Assembly (NCBI GenBank): GCA_963738615.1
Contig: CAVTXI010000019.1
Coordinates: 1,488,001-1,552,000, forward strand
Length of the DNA stretch: 64,000 nucleotides
Reading direction: 5' to 3'
Source: CAVTWY01 sp963738615
Lineage (GTDB): Bacteria; Pseudomonadota; Gammaproteobacteria; Burkholderiales; Burkholderiaceae_C
In this document: positions 62,339-64,000 of the stretch, in pieces
Numbering within the stretch: the first letter of the stretch is position 1
How the letters are laid out: each line of letters opens with the position of its first letter
Made by a program: the position numbers and the translations under genes
The notes under the pieces: generated by a model
The model's database searches: none
What the model was told of the DNA's origin: nothing
What the model saw: the letters and a program-made list of their open reading frames with translations, nothing else

Positions 62339-64000
62339 ATGACCGTGCCTGCTTCGTCCGCCCATCCGCCCCGCGACGCGCCGTCGAGCGCTTCGGTCTG
62401 GGGCCGCGATGCGATGGCGGCGATCCCGGTCGCGATGGTGGGCATGTCGTTCTACCTGTCGTCGGCCACGCTCGTGTTTCAGGGCGCGCTGGCAGCGCAC
62501 TTGCCGGTCGCGATCGGCGCCGCGCTGCTGGGCGGCGGCGTGCTCGCGCTCATCGTCGCGTGGCGCGGCTCGCTGATGCATGCCTCCGGCGGGCCGGAGC
62601 CCGGCGCGGTGCCGGTCATCGCTGCGATCACCGTGGCTGCCGGCTCGGCCGCTCCGGCGCAAGCCGCGCTGCCGACCGCGGTGATGGCGCTTGCGGTCAC
62701 GGGCTTCGCGATCGGCGCGGCCTGGTGGCTGATGGGCCGGCGTGGCTGGGGCGAACTGAGCCGCTACGTGCCCTACCCGGTCATCGGCGGCTTTCTCGCA
62801 TCGGTCGGCTATCTGCTCATGGCCGGCGGGCTCAGCGTCGCGACGGCCCAGCCGTATTCGCTGACCCAGCTGGCCGCTTGGCTGAGCGGTGCGGCCGACG
62901 CGCGTCTGGCGGTCGCTGCAGCGCTGGGCGTGGCCATGTGGTGGGTGACGGCGCGCATCAGCCATCCGCTGGCGCTGCCGGCGCTGCTGGCTGGCGCCGC
63001 GCTGGCGATGCACGGCGCGCTTGCCGCGGCCGGACTCGACCTTGCCGCCGTCCGCGCTGCGGGCTGGCTGCCGGCGCCGTTCGCGCGAAACGCTGCCGCT
63101 GCTGCCGTTCTCCCCCGCGCTGCTGGCGCAGGTGCAGTGGGACGTGGTGGCGCAGCAGGCCGCGCTGGTGATGTCGGCGGTGATCGTCGCCACGCTCAGC
63201 CTGCTGTTGTCCGAGAGCAGTCTCGAGGTCGCGTTCGACGAGCCGCCCGACTTCAACCATGACCTGCGCGTGCTCGGGCCTGGGCAACCTGCTGGTCGCG
63301 ATGTTCGGGGGTATGGCCGGCGGCCTCTCGATCAGCCGTTCGCTGATGGCGCGCATGGCCGGCGCGGTGTCGCGACGCTGCGGGGCCATCAAGGGCGTGT
63401 TGTGCCTGCTCGCGTTGGGCTGGGGCGGCCCGGTGATTGCCCTGGTGCCGCGTCCGCTGCTCGGTGCGCTGTTGATTTCGCTGGGCATCGGCATGCTGAA
63501 GGCATGGCTCTACGACAGCCGGCACCGCGTGTCGCGGCTCGAGCATCTGATGATGCTGGCCATGCTCGGGGTCACCGCGCTGTTCGGATTCCTGCCGGCG
63601 GTGTGCGTTGGCGTGCTCGCCTGTTGCGTCGGCTTCGCGGTGGGCTCGTCACGGCTGTCGCCGGTGCGCATGCTGATGAGCCGTCGCGCCTGGCCGAGCA
63701 AGGTCGAGCGCAGCGCCGCGCAAGACGAGTACCTGCAGCAGCATGGCGGGGCACTGCAGGTGATCGAGCTTCAGGGCGTGCTGTTCTTCGGCTCGGTGAC
63801 GCAACTGACGCGCCGCGTCGAGGCCATCGCGGCCGGCTCGCAGCGGCCCCAACGCCTGGTGTTCGACTTCCGCCATGTGCGTTCGCTGGACACGTCCGCG
63901 GCGCAGGCGCTGGCGCGGCTGCTCCGGTCGCTGCGGACTCGAGGGTTGGAGGTCGAACTGAGCCATCTGTCCGCGACGACTCGTGGCGCGCTGGATGCCG
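62339..64000 (+). CDS. SulP-family anion transporter with STAS domain, 3' truncated, two frameshifts
   Basis: From ATG 62339: about ten membrane spans (AIPVAMVGMSFYLSSATLVF, GALLISLGIGMLKAWLYDS) with the family run YVPYPVIGGFLASVGYL, then a STAS domain (QVIELQGVLFFGSVTQLTRR, VFDFRHVRSLDTSAAQALAR) cut by the window end. The frame shifts by one near 63083-63086 (before ETLPLLPFSPALLAQVQWDV) and again at 63279/63280 (extra C; LGNLLVAMFGGMAGG resumes). SulP proteins move sulfate, bicarbonate or other anions. The substrate cannot be told; the STAS domain usually regulates. Both shifts leave the membrane segments complete. Confidence 0.82.

Overview
The window looks like chromosome of a high-GC betaproteobacterium, most likely of the order Burkholderiales. 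This is inferred from gene content and protein style: a full mraZ-to-ftsZ division and cell-wall cluster, an mlaFEDACB lipid-transport operon with mlaA inside it, a PilY1 type IV pilus tip protein, a polyhydroxyalkanoate-granule-type protein, a WS/DGAT acyltransferase and a PEP-CTERM protein. There is no phage, insertion sequence, CRISPR array, rRNA or tRNA. The only RNA gene found is rnpB.

Layout. 1-2422: 3' end of pilY1 and a TonB-like protein. 2467-6578: mlaF-mlaE-mlaD-mlaA-mlaC-mlaB, retrograde phospholipid transport. 6642-7250: ParD/ParE-type toxin-antitoxin pair with an operator-like repeat. 7317-11480: zwf (-), tal and pgi (+), linking glycolysis and the pentose phosphate pathway. 11543-18625: a SAM methyltransferase (-), a SARP-type regulatory ATPase with helical repeats, and a lipoprotein with five Ig-like modules and a beta-propeller. 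18868-19484: mazEF-type pair. 19505-26264: M20 amidohydrolase, molybdopterin oxidoreductase, HExxH lipoprotein, PHA-granule-type protein, acyl-CoA-binding protein and WS/DGAT. 26414-32168: PEP-CTERM protein, a large thioester alpha-2-macroglobulin and a coiled-coil membrane protein. 32170-36952 (-): a three-gene 2-oxoacid:ferredoxin oxidoreductase operon. 37050-38761: rnpB and a Bcr/CflA efflux pump. 38790-39550: a third toxin-antitoxin pair. 39909-57743: the dcw cluster mraZ, rsmH, ftsL, ftsI, murE, murF, mraY, murD, ftsW, murG, murC, ddl, ftsQ, ftsA, ftsZ, closed by terminators. 57823-62165: adenylate-cyclase-type ATPase/TPR protein (+) and a secreted protein (-). 62339-64000: SulP transporter, cut by the window end.

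How the genes work together. In the dcw cluster nearly every gene overlaps the next by an ATGA, GTGA or TGATG junction, so it reads as one translationally coupled operon. Its probable control region is a sigma-70-like promoter and a 10-bp-periodic array of GTGGN boxes, the expected form of an MraZ operator. The mla genes form one operon covering inner membrane, periplasm and outer membrane.

A caution for all users: I find 13 single-base frameshifts (11 extra bases, 2 missing) in 11 genes, including ftsZ and ftsQ, which a living cell must have intact. In each case the protein resumes in another frame with nothing lost. The simplest reading is sequence or assembly error, so I annotate these as whole CDSs spanning the shift. 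I saw no wholly new system. The best leads are the MraZ operator, the VHQQ repeat array in the FtsZ linker, the Kor operon and the two large ATPase/TPR regulators, each followed by a secreted protein gene.
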